A stretch of 64,000 nt of DNA, from assembly GCA_947650285.1 (NCBI GenBank), contig CANTFL010000483.1, positions 243,323-307,322 on the forward strand. Direction: 5' to 3'. The stretch comes from Hyaloperonospora brassicae (taxonomy: Eukaryota; Oomycota; Peronosporomycetes; Peronosporales; Peronosporaceae). Below are positions 22,271-35,305 of the stretch, piece by piece. Numbering within the stretch: the stretch's first letter is position 1; each line of letters opens with the position of its first letter. The notes below the pieces were generated by a model. It saw only the letters and a program-made list of their open reading frames with translations. It was not told the DNA's origin and did no database searches. A program made the position numbers and the translations under genes.

Positions 22271-24580
22271 TCTATCTGGGTTGCTAGGACGTCGACTCAC
22301 CAGCGCTTCAATGGATATCTGCTACGGCGCAAACTACACGTAACTTCTGGACGATGTCACAGGGTTAAAAACGAATGGGAAGTTGTCAGGCTCGAAGAGT
22401 CGAGCTGAAAATTGTTTTTACTGTGTAATACGCGCCTTACATCGATGCGTAATAAAATACGAACCGTTGCGTTCGTTCTCGTCTCTAACGTCATTTGACT
22501 TTGTCAAATTTCTGTATTGACGTGCTTTTCGTTTTTTGCAGTTGCTAACTCCTCTGAACTCTTTGCGTTGATGATTGACTACAGGCCGAGGTGCGTCGGG
22601 AAACATTCCAGAATATGCGCATGTGTGTCCTCACATAATCAGCAGGACTTGAGTCTCAGGACCCCATTGCACATGACATTACTCGTTTAATGTAGACTGT
22701 CGAAACTCTTGTAATAAAAAAACATCCGCTACTTGTACGTGGGAAGGGCTCGCGTGGCAAGCTCATGATTTAGTTCGTAACTTCGCCTGGGTCACAACAC
22801 GATGAAAAGAGCACGAATGGCTTGGTGAAGAAACCGAAACCAATTTGGATGCAACAACGTCGCTGTCAAGCACGCCAAAACAACCTGCTACAACACATTA
22901 AGCCAATCCAAAGCCACCACTTGACAACCAGCGTTATAGTGTTTGATGTAGTGGTCGGTGATATGCTTTCTCGTATCGAATTATTACATGTGATCGCAAA
23001 TGTAAAGACGCGATGGCCGTTTTCAACCGAGGGAACAACATCGATCATCCCGGAGCCAACTAGTTGAAACAGTACTTGCTTGCAACGCCTCTCAGTATAC
23101 ACGTAAATATTTTTACTTTACTTTCTGTAAAAGCAGACCCGATTGACGGCGCAAAAAAGCTGTGCATTATTCCAAAAACGTGGCGCCCGTAGCGACTGCC
23201 CCAACGCTTCCTACGCCAGAGTTGTATTCATGAATGCCGGTGACATATAATACTTAAAATATAAAAATGCACCAGATATAATAAAAATCCAGAAAATAAC
23301 CAAAAATATAAATCCATACACAGGTTAAATTTCGATAACACTGCATTAGTATGCGTAAGCGATATGAAATGCGCTACAACTTGGAAAGTATAAGTAAACA
23401 TCTCGATATATCACGATAATTACGTAGACACCACAAGATGCATACTATTCGAACAATAACACATGTTCACACCACTCACATGCATTCACATACATCGATT
23501 TCCTCCTTCTCTTTCATTCATTGACTAAGCACCTGTTCACCCATCTCGTCGGAAGTCAATCAAACTTACGAAGGGTGCGTGAACACTTCAAGCGTAAACT
23601 AAGGGGCTTTTATCGTCCTATGTGAGGCCACATTGTTTTGTATCATTATTCTTGATGTTAGGGTTTGGTATTGTAACGATGTGTAGCTGCCGATTTGTCG
23701 GTATCACAAAACTCACAAGGGATGATGCATTACAGTTTCAAAGCGTTACTTTACAGGGACGAAAACAATGAAACGTTTAAGAACGATCGAAAGTAGCAAA
23801 GAAGACGGGTAACGATGGCAGCAAGATCCAACAAAGCACTGACGAGCTGGCAGAGATTTTTGTACGCTGGTATCATGTAGATTCCGGCAAATAGACAAAG
23901 CGGAACGCCCGTAGAAAAAGCGCGGGATAGAGACAAAGCGCAATGTTTGTCGCAAAAAGAAGTTTTAATAGTGGCAGTTACGTTGGTGATAATCGATTGT
24001 GTTTATAAATTCGTTGTTTGCATCTGTAGAGGCCAGATTGATATCTAAATTTATGAACTCATGTGTTCAAGTCCAGGTATATCGGTCCTATCGGTATCAC
24101 CACATCACAATTAACTGGCACGTCATTATGATACAAAATTATCACAGTTACTTTACGTGCGATACATAGATGAATAACGCTTGCAACATGGTGTAACACA
24201 TCGTGTTGCATAGGCAGTGGCGTGCTTGGATCATACAAAAGTAATAATGGATAAACATAAATGATTCTTCTGATTCCATTTCGTCATTTAGAGGTTAAAA
24301 CTTTCAATTTGCTACAAATTTGGTCTACACTTCGACGACAACATCAATATTATTCTCTGAGAAGCTGATTTTGCATAATTATATGTTTCCATTTCAGGTG
24401 CATTTTTCCGTAATTATTTGTTACTATTTTATATCCGTTCGTATTATTTTCGAATTCAGTTCGATTGTGTAAATTTATAATGCTTGTCGGTAAGCTCTGA
24501 CGCAAGTAATACGATACGTACAAAACATTTGACAACAATATGGACAATGTTTAGTATCACATTGATGACAACTGAATACA
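22271..24580. other. No gene recognised
   Basis: Downstream of the effector there are only short overlapping frames. A minus-strand stretch at 22866-23102 (GSGMIDVVPSVENGHRVFTF) looks slightly protein-like but matches nothing I know. From 23100 on the DNA is AT-rich. The stretch ends at the GGGTA duplication of element B. Confidence 0.45.
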
Positions 24581-24585
24581 GGGTA

Positions 24586-25051
24586 TGGCAAGAGGCACGC
24601 TCTTGTCAGATGACTGACAAGACCTTGTGTTAACCAAACACAACTCTGCATGCTCCCGACGTCATGTGCACGTGGCGTGAGGAAGCGCGAGGAAGTAAAC
24701 AGAACTCGTAGCTTTGTTTAACGAAAAAAGTAGAATTGTATTTAATATAGTCAAGTCTCTTTAATAGGCCTTCTTTGTCTCCATCTAACCATATTTAATT
24801 ACAATCTCAAATGTGGGTTTCTTGCTCACCATCCATTGCGCGCGTCCAGCAACGATTGGTGGTTAATTTGGTTGATGTAAGCGTTTCTATCAGCCAGTAA
24901 GTGTGGCACCCAATAATATAACGCTTAAGAGTAACATTTTGCCAACATTACCTCTTTTCGAGTAATATTGATTATAATATTATCGAAAAAGGTTATTTTC
25001 AGACATTGATAGATTCGTATCGAATTTATGTATAGAGCTCACCCTGTTACA
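24586..25051 (-). repeat. 3' LTR of element B
   Basis: In window orientation it begins TGGCAAGAGGCACGCTC (decayed TGTAACGGGGCACGCTC) and ends CACCCTGTTACA. It aligns along its whole length with 32408-32868. Confidence 0.85.
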
Positions 25052-25182
25052 TCATTACGCAAGCCATCAGTCACTAATTTATGTTATATTAATTTATTGG
25101 TGAAAGAGTGACCACCGTCTCGTCGCTCTGGGGGAAATGGAGTACTTGTTGGTTTTGACTCCTCATTTCAACTTTTCAGCGC

Positions 25183-26945
25183 ATGACGAATCCGTCCTTG
25201 CGCTGCGCGAACAAGGCCGCCGATAAAGCGTCTGCACAGATGCTTGCAGCCGGAGAACAAGCAAACCAAGACTGGGCAGCAAGCATTTCTTCGCCTGCTG
25301 CTAAAAAGCAGCCTGGAACACCCGATGCTGCAGGTGCACGGGCGTGATCACGTGCAGCTTCTTTATTTGCAACTTCCGCTGCGCGTGGTATTCCCATGTT
25401 CGTCAACTTCAATATAGAGTTGCTTTATTCGGGCGAGTTGGACCCCCTTTCCGACTGGAAATCGCCCGCAATCCCAGCTGTATATCTGTGGGTGCGATAA
25501 CGACGACTACTAAGCCTCATAACAGTATCGATAAGGCTCCGCGCCATGCGACGTTCGGCCGATCCGACGAATCTGAGCATTTGTCGCGGGCGTCGGAACG
25601 ATCGCGTTTGCTCGTGTATGATGCGCGTGAGAAAAATGAGGACATCAGTCATCGCAATGATGCCGATGATTCTTCACGGATTATCGTAGCCGTAGCAATC
25701 TCAGTTATTGCGTTGATCATATCGCCATTGTTTATGTCAGCACTACGCAAGAGGAGCAGGATCGTAACGTGTTACAGTATGCTCCTGAAATAGGCCATGT
25801 ATGCTTTATCAACGCAGTCTTAGGCAGTGGTTTGGTTAAACCACTGCGATTTGTCAGATTTCCCTTATCAATTATCGAGCCTCCATGGTCTTGATGTCAG
25901 TGCGCAAAATTATCGCACTGAATAGAATTTCTACATTAATGTCTTTTTTTCGACATCAATGGTTTCACGGCAATTAAAATCGAGACGAAGTCTCGTTGGC
26001 GCAAGCGTGGAGCTTGTTAATCAACAACATCGAAAACTTTGGACGAAATGATTGGATTATCAAACTTACTGTAGCTCACAATAAGTTTGAACAGAAGTAT
26101 CCATCCGGTGCTCGATACAAATTGCACCAATTGTCCCGAGAGTCAGGTTTACCTTGACTCCCTTATGAATAGATTTGTCAGAGTTGTGTGACAACTCTGT
26201 TCGCGCACCTATAGAGGTCTTTCTCCTCAATCAGCCTTATTGGAAGCGCGAATCTAGTCTAAGATGTACCAAGGGATCCAGAATTTAGAATTTTTTGATA
26301 AATGCGGCGGGTGTTCGTACGACGATAAACTTTCATCGAAGGGTGTGTCTCGTCATGCTGCTGGACGAGATAGGGCGCATCCATCATCGGCTAGTAGCCC
26401 CGCTTCAGCGGTTCCACGAGAGTAGATACCCCCGCCACTGGACGAAGTAACTCGTCCTTGATCCTGAATCGTCACGGTGGTTTAAGATACGCTCCACAAG
26501 GAAGTGTTGACCACTTTAAAAATCCACTAAAGGATGTGGAGGAGGAGGAAAACCTCCTCCAGGTCGTTCTGCTCACCATCTAGATCCGTACGAGATGGAT
26601 CACGCAATTTAATAATTGCGTGAGGATTCGGAGCCTTAGCAGACGGGATCTACGCTCTGACCGATTCCGTGCGGGAGCACCGCAAGGATTGGGAGACTGA
26701 TAGGGCGAAGGATCGTGCCGATTAACCCCCCCCCACCCAACAAAGGTTGAGAGCGATGTCCGCTCCCTTGTTGAAGAGCTAGGGATAGTTTGTTGAAAGA
26801 TCTCTGAACTAAGAGTAAAGTTCTTTCGTTACGCATCCAGACTGATAGTCTGGAGCGCAAGCGCAAAAATCTAATGGAGGTTCTTGAACCTAGGGGTATC
26901 TTCACATCGGAATAGGGCTCGTACTGACAGCACGGGCGAAGACGC
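25183..26945 (+). pseudogene. Antisense ORF of element B (aORF, broken)
   Basis: On the strand opposite to pol a frame starts MTNPSLRCANKAADKASAQM at 25183, 131 nt inside the LTR, and is Ala-rich as in the other copies. Later pieces match the family: FFRHQWFHGN-stop-NRDEVSL, NNIENFGRNDW, ARYKLHQLSRESGLP, then ICQSCV, and at the end RARTDSTGEDAP near 26930. The DNA is much diverged from C and D while these residues are kept, which argues for past protein function. The Cys cluster is damaged (stop at the CLTWG position). Confidence 0.55.
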
Positions 26946-28470
26946 CCCACGTAAAACGTAGGATGATTGCGCATTCTACGTGGCAGCTCGATCGTGCATG
27001 CGTTGCCTGGTTGGCGCAGCACACGAATGGGACCGATGACTTTGGGCAGTAGTTTACTGGTGCCCACATTAGTCAATACGTGTCTAGGTAGGCTTACCGT
27101 AGATAGTGGTACGAAATTGCCTTCATTAAATGAAAGCACACTTGGTATTCCATTCTTGTCAGCTATCCGTTTCTGCTGGTCCACCGCGTGAGCGATGATA
27201 CCTGAACAAAACGAATTACTTCTTCACGATCCAGCAGAAATCTTTTTGCTGACTCGGCCTTTTGGTGTTCAGTTCATTGTGTGCGAACTGCAGAAAGAGT
27301 CCTTTCCTCTAATGTTGATCAGCGAGGGTGTCATTAATCTCGCTTAAATTGTCGTTGTCGATGCTGAAAATACTACTATGTCATCATCATCGGACTTGAT
27401 AATAGCGTCATCGCAAAGATTGGGATGATCTTCTTTTTTGATGTTGACTTAATCGACATCGGCATTTTACGTGACGACGTCAGCTTCGATACGTGATGAG
27501 AAAGAGCCAGAACGGTTTGGGCTCGATTTGTTTTTTTCCCCTTATCCAAGAGTCACACGGTAAAAGGGTCTGCAGATCTGGATGGCGTAATTACTTTACG
27601 AATAACGGTGTGGGCTGGGTCAAAGCGTGAGCCAAATTTTTGATGGCTAATTCTACCATGGGGACGAATTAATACAACCTTTGAATAATTGGAATTGTTT
27701 TTGAAGTATCTCTTCGAGGGCACGATTTGTGCGTTCCTTCTGAACCAGTTCTATGAGTATGGTCAGATGCTGACATCTTTGAGCGTGTTTCGAGCGTTTA
27801 AAACGAGGGTTCCTGATACTGTGCCGTGAACCGAGTATTACAATTGGACACAAGCTTACGGATTAATTTGTGTCTTCGATATATCGTGTCTATACAGACA
27901 CGAGCACAGCCCTGTGTCGGGATCGAATGGGACACTGCGGCAAGATTCACCATCTTACTGAATTCGTCAACGAATAGAAGAATACCGTTATTCTTGTGGT
28001 AGTCCTCGGGGTAACCGAAGACGAAGTCCATTAAACCGGACTGCCAGCACTCTGCCGGGACAGGTATAGGCGGTAAGGGTGCACGGGAAACAGGAATAAG
28101 CTTCACTCGTTGACAAACTTCGCAATCAAGGATTTACCTGCGCACAAACGGATACTGGTGGGACCAGTAAAAGTCATGACTGACCGTGAGGTAAGTCTTT
28201 TCTCGGCCACGATGCCCGCCAGACGACGTATCGTTACATTCGAACATATTGCGTGATCTCAATTTATCATGATTGGGAACGACGATAAGAGGCGTGTCGT
28301 CGGCGACTGCTGTATAGTACAGCAGGCCATTGCGAGAAGTGAACCGATCCATAGAGGAACAGTACAGGGCCGGCAAATCAGACCAAGATTTCTGGGGTGG
28401 GTTCACCAGACGATTCATCAATCGCAGAAGATCTTTATCTTCTGCGTATGCCTTTCGTACGTCGTCAAGT
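26890..28470 (-). pseudogene. Integrase of element B (broken)
   Basis: Reading right to left: the zinc-binding part NDTSSGGHRGREKTYLTV and CEVCQRVK, catalytic MDFVFGYPED, then LVSNCNTRFTA, where the second catalytic Asp of SDRDPRF is Asn, and the tail QQKRIADKNGIPSVLSFNEG with HPTFYVGRLRP ahead of the 3' end. A stop splits the zinc-binding part and frameshifts split the rest, so it cannot be active. Confidence 0.75.
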
Positions 28471-30110
28471 AATCTTGACGACGGAACAGTGGCTGCCAGT
28501 GTCGCAACAGTGGGCTTATCCTCACTGTTGAATTGTGCGACCGGCTCTAAATTGGGCCGGCGCGAAAGCGCATCAGCGACGACATTGAGTCGTCCTGGCT
28601 TGTACTCCACGGAGACGTTATACTCCGCGAAGAAGGACATCCACCTCGCCATCCTTTGCAAGAGGTGTGGACTGTTTACGGCCGTGCGTAGTGACGCATG
28701 GTCCGTATATACGATGAACGGCCTATCTCTCAATAGATAGACCCAGAACTTAGCCAGTGCGTACTTCATGGCAAGTAGTTCCTTGTCATGCACTGGATAG
28801 TTGCGTTCAGCTGGTTGCAGCTGACGCGACTGATAGCAGACGACGCACTCTGCGCCGTCTATGTCATACTGCATCAACGCACAGTCGATTGCAAAATCGC
28901 TGGCGTCACAGACCACATGAAAAGGTCTGTCCTGATCTGCAATCGCCAAGATGGGCGATCGCATCAAGCTTTTCTTGATGCTTTCGAAGGAACGCTGACA
29001 CTGAGCGTTCCATGACCACTTCAATTATTTCTTTATTAAGCCAAATATATGCACGGTCATCTTGGCGTAGTTGCGTCGGTACTTGTGCAAGTCGCCTCGA
29101 GGCCAAGGATCTTACGAAGTCCCTTGACATCGACTGGCACTGGCCAGTCGGTGATCGCCTTGATCTTTTCGGCATCAGGGCGGACGCCGTGTTTGCCGAC
29201 GATGCACCCACGAAGTGGTATTTTGCTTGCCGCAAATATACACTTCTTGCGGTTGGCATACAACTTATGTTTGCACATAAGTTGAAGAACCTTACGGACG
29301 TGGGTTCTATAAATTTCCACGTCCGCCTTTCATCCATAGCCCGCCCGGCTATGGACGAACACATCGTCGAAATAACTCGGTGCGTAATATTTCACCGGTC
29401 TCAACAAATTTGTGACACATCTGTCGAATATTGCAGGGAAATTACTCAGCCCCAGTGTTATCACTAGCCACTCCCACAGCATATCGCTAGAGGCGCTCAC
29501 TGCTGTGTACGGTATGTCCCATTCACGCATGAGGATCTGATAGAATCCGTCCATCAGATCCATGGACGAAAAGATGGTACTCTTTGACATACCATCTATG
29601 ATTACGTCCTTTGTTGGTATCGGCGTCTGAGCCGATACCGTTGCAGCATTCGTTTTGCTAAATGCATGCACTATCCGCCATCCTCCTGTGGCATTTCGCA
29701 CCCAGGAGGTCGAAGATATGTGTGGAGATGTCGATCCTCTCACATGGCCCGCTGCTAAGCGATCGGCAAAGAACTTGTCGATCGCTATCACTTGTTCACG
29801 AGGCAGTGGCCACTGCTTCATGACACAGTACTTCGAGCCCGGTTTGAGCTCGATCTCGTGTCGAGTGCCGTTCTCCTTAGGCAACTCGCAAGGCACGGAT
29901 TCAGGGAACACATCCTTGAATTCGATCATATCCTTATTCATAGGATTTTCCTGCAGCGACTTCCAGGATTGAGACGCGTATCGCTTAAATCGAGTCTTCT
30001 CATCGAGGACACTTTCGTCCGTCGATGAGCTGCTGAGAACCCGTTCGTTCTCGGCAAATACTGTTGCCGACCGAATATCGGCTACATGATCATCCTCTGT
30101 GACGAGTATG
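28471..30110 (-). pseudogene. RT-RNase H of element B (nearly identical to element C)
   Basis: RT motifs VFPESVPCELPKENG, PLPREQVIAIDKF, FSSMDLMDGFYQIL and the catalytic YFDDVF are all present, followed by an in-frame TGA at 29330-29332 (AGYG-stop-KADVE). The C-like lesion CTSTDATTPR is present at about 29060. RNase H (28134-29024 frame) is open: FHVVCDASDFAIDCALM, CYQSRQLQPAERNY, TDHASLRTAVNSPH and DALSRRPNL. By eye only about ten residues differ from C over this stretch. Confidence 0.85.
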
Positions 30111-30423
30111 CAGATCTGCTTGACTTTGCCACTACGCAGATCACGCTAAAACCGTTTCGGTTCTAGCGTCGGCAGTTGAGTTATCTCCGAAGTTAACTTC
30201 GGAGGCACAATCAGATCAAGCGTATAAGCGCCTACACTTGATCCGTCACTAACCAAGATGTTCAACGTCTCGGTTTCTTCCTGGGAACTTGCTTCCACAG
30301 TTTGCTAAGGGCCTGATCCCTCAGCAAGTGACTCTTGAGGAATTCCTTCCTCAAGTACGTGGGGACTTATTCCCTCGAAGTCTTCCGTCTGTGGATGTGC
30401 AACCACAGTCAGGGAGCGATCCT

Positions 30424-31190
30424 CTACGGTGGACTCTCCAATCGATCTAGATTGTCATGTTGCCCTATAAGGGCAACATATTTCGTCCGTCTAAGATGCT
30501 GCCCGCTAGGCATGCATCCATGTCCCGGTCCACTCGACTTATTCGAGTAGTGGATCTTCGGCGCAGCCTGTTCTCTTGTACAGCCGCCGGGAGCTTGCTC
30601 CACAGTGTAGTGATCAACTACACTGACGTCTTGTGCAGTCGTGCTAACGACCGTACCGCAAGTGAGGCCATCGCTCTCACTAGCAGTACATCCACACGCT
30701 TGTGGACGCTCCATGACGTTCATCATATGGCCATCTGATGAACAAGCGGCAGGCATCTTCACGAATCGATGCTGACAGCTCACCTTTGGCTCGTGCTTTA
30801 TGAGCCATGGTAATCCTAGGATGACATCAAATTTGCCATCCAGATTCAGTACGATGAAATCATCATCGTACTGTTCGCCCTCCAACGTGTAGTGAATTCC
30901 TACTACACGTTTCTCAACGGTAATCGATGCGCCTGTTGCAAGGCGCACCGTCATCCTCGTGAGGAGATGTCGCGATCAACGAACTTGAGCCTACGACCCT
31001 CTAGTGACTGGCGTCAAACAAAGTTGTTCGACGCCCCACAGTCAACTAGAGCACAAACTGAAAATTTTTATCACTTAAAACTCTAAGGTAATGAAAGATA
31101 TCAATTTTACCAGTTGCAGAGACATACAGTGGCTGTGTATCTGAATCAACTTTCGTCAAGAGATTTCAACTTTATCTTGCTGGATCAGTA
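30424..31190 (-). pseudogene. Retropepsin region of element B
   Basis: The frame begins LTKVDSDTQPLYVSATG in the -1 phase after gag. The active-site stretch is LVDCGASNNFV followed by a TGA, then MTVRLATGASITVEKRVVG and FDVILGLPWL. The spacer after it (30424-30700) is less conserved than in C and D. Confidence 0.65.
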
Positions 31191-31194
31191 GGGT

Positions 31195-32060
31195 ACCCCG
31201 CCCCTTCTTACCCCGACCATTGGTCAATGGTCCGATTCGCTGTTGTGGTTTCTCAATAGCGTTGAACCTATGCCCATTGCCCTTTTTGGCAAATGTATGA
31301 TATTTTCGCTCGATAATGCCTTAAACTGGGCGTGGGACACTAAACTAATAAACGTAGTATCCTTAATTCTGACAGTGATTGCACTTCTGCAATCGCGTGT
31401 TGGTCGAACAGCAAGAGACCTCGCTCTCTCGCTCCTAACATATTGCGTGTCCATGAAGTCCGGACCTCTAATCTCTTGTAGTCTCGGTGGACGATAAGAG
31501 CTTATGCTAACATGAGCCTGTCTCATGGTATAGTACTCCTGTTCCCCAGCTGAGATTGCTTGCTCAAGTCTATCCAGCTCTGAGCGGAACAGGTGGATTT
31601 TGACGGGACCGTCTGCGAGGTCTTGTATGAACACAGTTATCAACGTGTGTTCATGTACTAGGTTAGCAGTAATACTACTCGCGAAGAGTTGTAGATGCTG
31701 AGCGTAAGCGTGCACATCATGCTTACTCTGCTTGAGTCTCAGGAGCTCTGATCTAACCCTGAACGCAGCCCGTGGAGGTTCAAATGTCTGTTTGAGCCGG
31801 GGCCTAAAGGATTCTAGCCACTCAAAGGCGTACACGTCGCTCAGCTCCAGACCTAAGGCTCAAAGCTTGGCGTGTCCGCCAAACGAGATCGATCATACGG
31901 TAGTTTCGTTTGCTCATCGTCGATGCAACGTGTCCTTATGGCTCTGTCTAATTCGACGAAACATAACAACAGGAAGGCTTCCTTGCCTCCTTTGTACTTG
32001 GAATTATCAATCTTTACGATTTCGACACGACGCGTGTGTGTCTTATCTCTCACAGCAGTA
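31195..32060 (-). pseudogene. Gag of element B (diverged, broken)
   Basis: Two open pieces (31853-32053 and 31224-31835) match the gag of C and D only moderately: SKYKGGKEAFLLLCFVELDR, TFEPPRAAFRVRSELLRLKQ, VHAYAQHLQLFASSI and VFIQDLADGPVKIHLFRSEL. The zinc knuckle is not intact. At the gag end the reading continues NGRGKKGRGTLLIQQ without the TAG present in A, C and D. Confidence 0.7.
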
Positions 32061-32407
32061 TTAGATTGCTGATGTATTAACGGATCTGTCTGTCGGGCAC
32101 CACGTTATTTCAACCGCTCGGCCTGTTAAGATTCTTGCTGGTGAACCAAGGCTACTTTCTCTCGTTCGGCGCTAAGTTCATTCTGGATGAATCAGGCGAT
32201 AGCGGCATGTTGTTGGTCTTTATCAAGCGACTCTAACATGGCGCTATTGGCGGTTTTGCCATTAGTAGACCTTATACGTCATACCGCACTCCAGTTGATG
32301 TCACTTATATATTTTGTCTTCAAGCGCGGCGTGAAAATTTTCCTCCTCATGCAACATGTTCATGCTAAATGAGATGGTCATTAGACGGACAAATTGGTGC
32401 TACCAGA

Positions 32408-32868
32408 TGTAACGAGGTACGCTCTTATCAGATGACTGGCAAGTCCTTGTGATTATAGAAGACAAGGCTACATGCTCCCGATGTCACGTGCACGCGGCGT
32501 GAGGAAGCGCGAGGAAGGTACAGAACTTGAAAGCTCTGTATAAAAGGGAAAATTGGAACTGTTTAATATAGTTAACTTTCGTGATAAATCATGTTTGGCT
32601 TAAGGTAGCTATATAAAACTACAATTTCCTATGTTAGTTTCTTGCTCACGAAACATTATGCGCGTCCAGCAACGATTGGTGGTTAATTTGACAAATGTAG
32701 CGTTCTATCAGCCATTAAGTGTAGCACCCAATAATATAACGGTTAAGAGTAACATTCTGCCAATGTTACCTCTTTTCGAGTAATGCTGATAAAACATAAT
32801 CGAAAAAGGTTATATTCAGGCATTGTTACATTCGTATCGATTTTATGTAAAGGAACCACCCGGTGACA
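32408..32868 (-). repeat. 5' LTR of element B
   Basis: In window orientation it begins TGTAACGAGGTACGCTC and ends CCGGTGACA. It is followed directly by the GGGTA duplication. Confidence 0.85.
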
Positions 32869-32873
32869 GGGTA

Positions 32874-33581
32874 TGTAATAGCCTAAAATACAACAAGTCA
32901 TACTACATGCACAATGCTTTGTAAGGTCTTATGTTGGTCTGCATATTTGTACTCTGATCATTTTGTGTATGGACTGCTTAAGCACTTGGAGTGTTGGTCT
33001 GCAATTATGCCTATATATATAACAAATGGCAATTTCTAATTTAGTGATTCGCGAATTCTTTGCACGTTTGCGTACAAAATGCTTGACGCATCAATTGATA
33101 CGTGTTCACATATATGAAATATTTCCATTCGAACAAATTCGGGCACCTCGTAACGAGACGATGAAACGGATCAGGAGTCCGTTATGCTTACGGACACTAT
33201 CGGCGTTACGAGGAAGCATAAAGGGACGCGCGTTCAATATACGCGCGTCTTTTAAATTGCTTTTCAACTCCAATTTGCATATTTATAATGATTAATTTCA
33301 AATATTTTTTAGTACGAGTGCTCTGCGGTCTCATGAAAGCTGCTCAAAATTATGGCGCATCCTATCGGCATATAATGGGTTCGATTTCCACCTTTTAGTA
33401 ATTTAGGAATACAAAGCAATATGAACCGCTATTTCAGGTACAATGTAATCAATTGTTCTGCTACTCGATTTTGAAAGGGCTTAAAACACTTTGTATCATC
33501 TATACCTATTTTCGGCGCTTTCATCGCTTATTTCTTTGTTCACTTCGTCTCAGTCATGGCGGCCTAACACCTCGACAAGAC
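32874..33581. other. No gene recognised
   Basis: AT-rich spacer between element B and the LINE. A small palindrome ACGCGCGT-tcaatat-ACGCGCGT lies near 33225-33250; nothing else stands out. Confidence 0.4.
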
Positions 33582-34816
33582 GTGCCGTTTTCTTGTAGAT
33601 GGATATCGCTCCCGTCGAAGTGACGTTACTCGTGGAGTTAGGCAATGGTTTCCCCTTACGCCTATTCTATTAATCGTCTTTTTCGATAGTGTCTATCTAG
33701 TGCTTCGATCGCGGGAGAAGATTCAAGGGGCCACTATCACAACTGGGGGAGTACGACTAAGTTATAAAATCTTAGGAATTCCAATGATACAGGTTTTCGC
33801 CTTCGCGGTCGGTCTGCATATATGCCAATTTTCACCAATCTCGATAATTTTGATCAAGTGTCATGTCTTAAGACAAATCGGGCTGAATCAATGGTCCTCG
33901 AGCTGGACCAGCGCGGATCAGCGCAAGCTATAAGCACCTGTGGTCTCACGCTGCTGGCCCCCGTCGAAGCTTGCCGGTATCTTGGATTTCTTGTGGGACA
34001 ACAGGTTGCGGTAACCGATAACTGGAATAAGTGCATCCGATCTCTCTGGAGACGACTTGAATAAGCACTAGAGAATATCCACTCAGTGTAACAACGTGCT
34101 CAGCTTGCTAGTTCTATCGCTGTTCCCAAAATCGCATTCTTAGCACGTCACTGTTGACCTTTTCCTGCAGAGTTTATCCGGCTGCACAGCTTACTAATTG
34201 AATTTGTATGGGGCATCCGTGATGGCAAGCGGTCCCGGCCTTATGTCTCCATCGAGTTAAATACTTTACCAATCCAGCAGGGCGGACTAGCAAGATCTGG
34301 GATACGCAAGAGATTGATGAATATGGCGGCAACAGCTTTTAGATTATGGGCAGCTACCATTTCTTTGAAAGACTTACTGATTGGGAAAACTAATGGGGAT
34401 ATAACGGGTCGGGTCCGGCCTACATAACGTTTTGCTGGACGAAAGACAAGGATCCTAGATATGCAACGACACTCTGGCTAGTCGGGTCCAAAAAAGTTAT
34501 AAATTATGCGGCTGAACATGGTCGCAAAGGTGCGGTCGAGGGGGTCTGCAGACGAGCCTTATCGTTTACATCGAGAGCGGCAGATGCATATAATGACGAC
34601 GGTAGATTCACAATTGATGTTCAACGGGTAATTGATGATAGGCCGCGCGCCGTGATGCGAGCTGAAGTTGAGATGTCGGGGGGGGGGGGTTTGATCGCTA
34701 ATGGCTTGTCAACACAACGCCCAAGGGTACCTCATGGCTGCGAGATCGACGGGGCACGGCATATTCCTTGAACGTAGTCGACTTTGCCATGGTTTTGCAT
34801 TACCTTAATGAAATCA
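33582..34816 (+). pseudogene. LINE reverse transcriptase, 5' half before element C
   Basis: Pieces in different frames match oomycete L1-like ORF2: RFLVDGYRSRR, GVRQWFPLTPILL (from the usual GVRQGCPLAPLLF), a decayed YADD region, LELDQRGSAQAISTCGLTLL, ACRYLGFLVGQQVAVTDNW, SSIAVPKIAFLARH, FVWGIRDGKRSRP and LPIQQGGLA. Further on, LWLVGSKKVINYAAEHGRKG and FTSRAADAY belong to the region between RT and RNase H. The catalytic YADD is lost. The rest of the LINE lies beyond element C, at 42512-44015. Confidence 0.7.
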
Positions 34817-35254
34817 TATAACGGAATAGACCATTACACAATATTGTCATTTAAATAATCTGACAATAAAGAATATTTCGTCGAATATTCTTTTTACAAT
34901 ATCACAAGACAATGTGATATTGCTGGGATGACCGAAGGGTCTATTCATTGGTTGATATCGTGATGATATCAACCCACGAATCGCTGCTAGACGCGCGCAA
35001 TGGGTGGTTAGTAGACGTCCTCATACATTTAGTTATATTAGTATAATTAAGTCAGGACAACAGAGATTCAAGGAGTTATAGGACTTAATTATATTAATCC
35101 AGTTTTACTTTTACCAGAGACCAGTCTGACTACTTAGTCTCCTTTCCTTCCTCTGTGTTACTTAAACAACTAGCAGGGCACTGTCGACCAATGTCGTCAG
35201 TGGAAGTATACTCCGTACTGGTCAACCAGTACGTAGTCAACAGTGCCCCGTTAC
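34817..35254 (+). repeat. 5' LTR of element C
   Basis: Begins TATAACGGAATAGACCATTACA and ends CAGTGCCCCGTTACA. The first ~55 bp are much more diverged from the 3' LTR than the rest. Confidence 0.85.
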
Positions 35255-35256
35255 AC

Positions 35257-35275
35257 GTGGTAGCACTTTGTAGTC
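35257..35275 (+). other. Primer binding site candidate, element C
   Basis: TGGTAGCACTTTGTAGTCC starts two bases after the LTR and is shared with A and D. Confidence 0.5.
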
Positions 35276-35305
35276 CGTCCCAGGACCACAATTCCATCGC
35301 CCAAC

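Larger units (their letters stand above)
24586..32868 (-). mobile_element. Ty3/gypsy element B, full length, distinct LTR family, mosaic interior
   Basis: Two LTRs of 466 and 461 bp bound an 8.3-kb element that reads on the minus strand: gag, retropepsin, RT, RNase H, integrase, then an antisense frame near the left LTR. GGGTA at 24581-24585 is repeated exactly at 32869-32873, a perfect 5-bp target duplication, so both ends are original. The LTRs differ from those of A, C and D apart from a shared core (TTGCGCGCGTC...AGCAACGATTGGTGG). Gag and the 3' third are also strongly diverged, yet about 28165-30000 is nearly identical to element C. All coding parts contain stops or shifts. Confidence 0.9.

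Noticed and set aside
21659..22300. 213-codon minus-strand frame with a poly-Ser start opposite the effector.
   Set aside because: The poly-Ser is just the reverse of the Ala triplet run; shadow of the + strand gene.
33370..33392. GGGTTCGATTTCCACC looks like a tRNA B box.
   Set aside because: No matching A box, acceptor stem or anticodon loop can be folded around it.
34678..34690. Run of G resembling a polypurine tract near the LINE.
   Set aside because: No LTR follows; it lies inside the LINE coding remnant.
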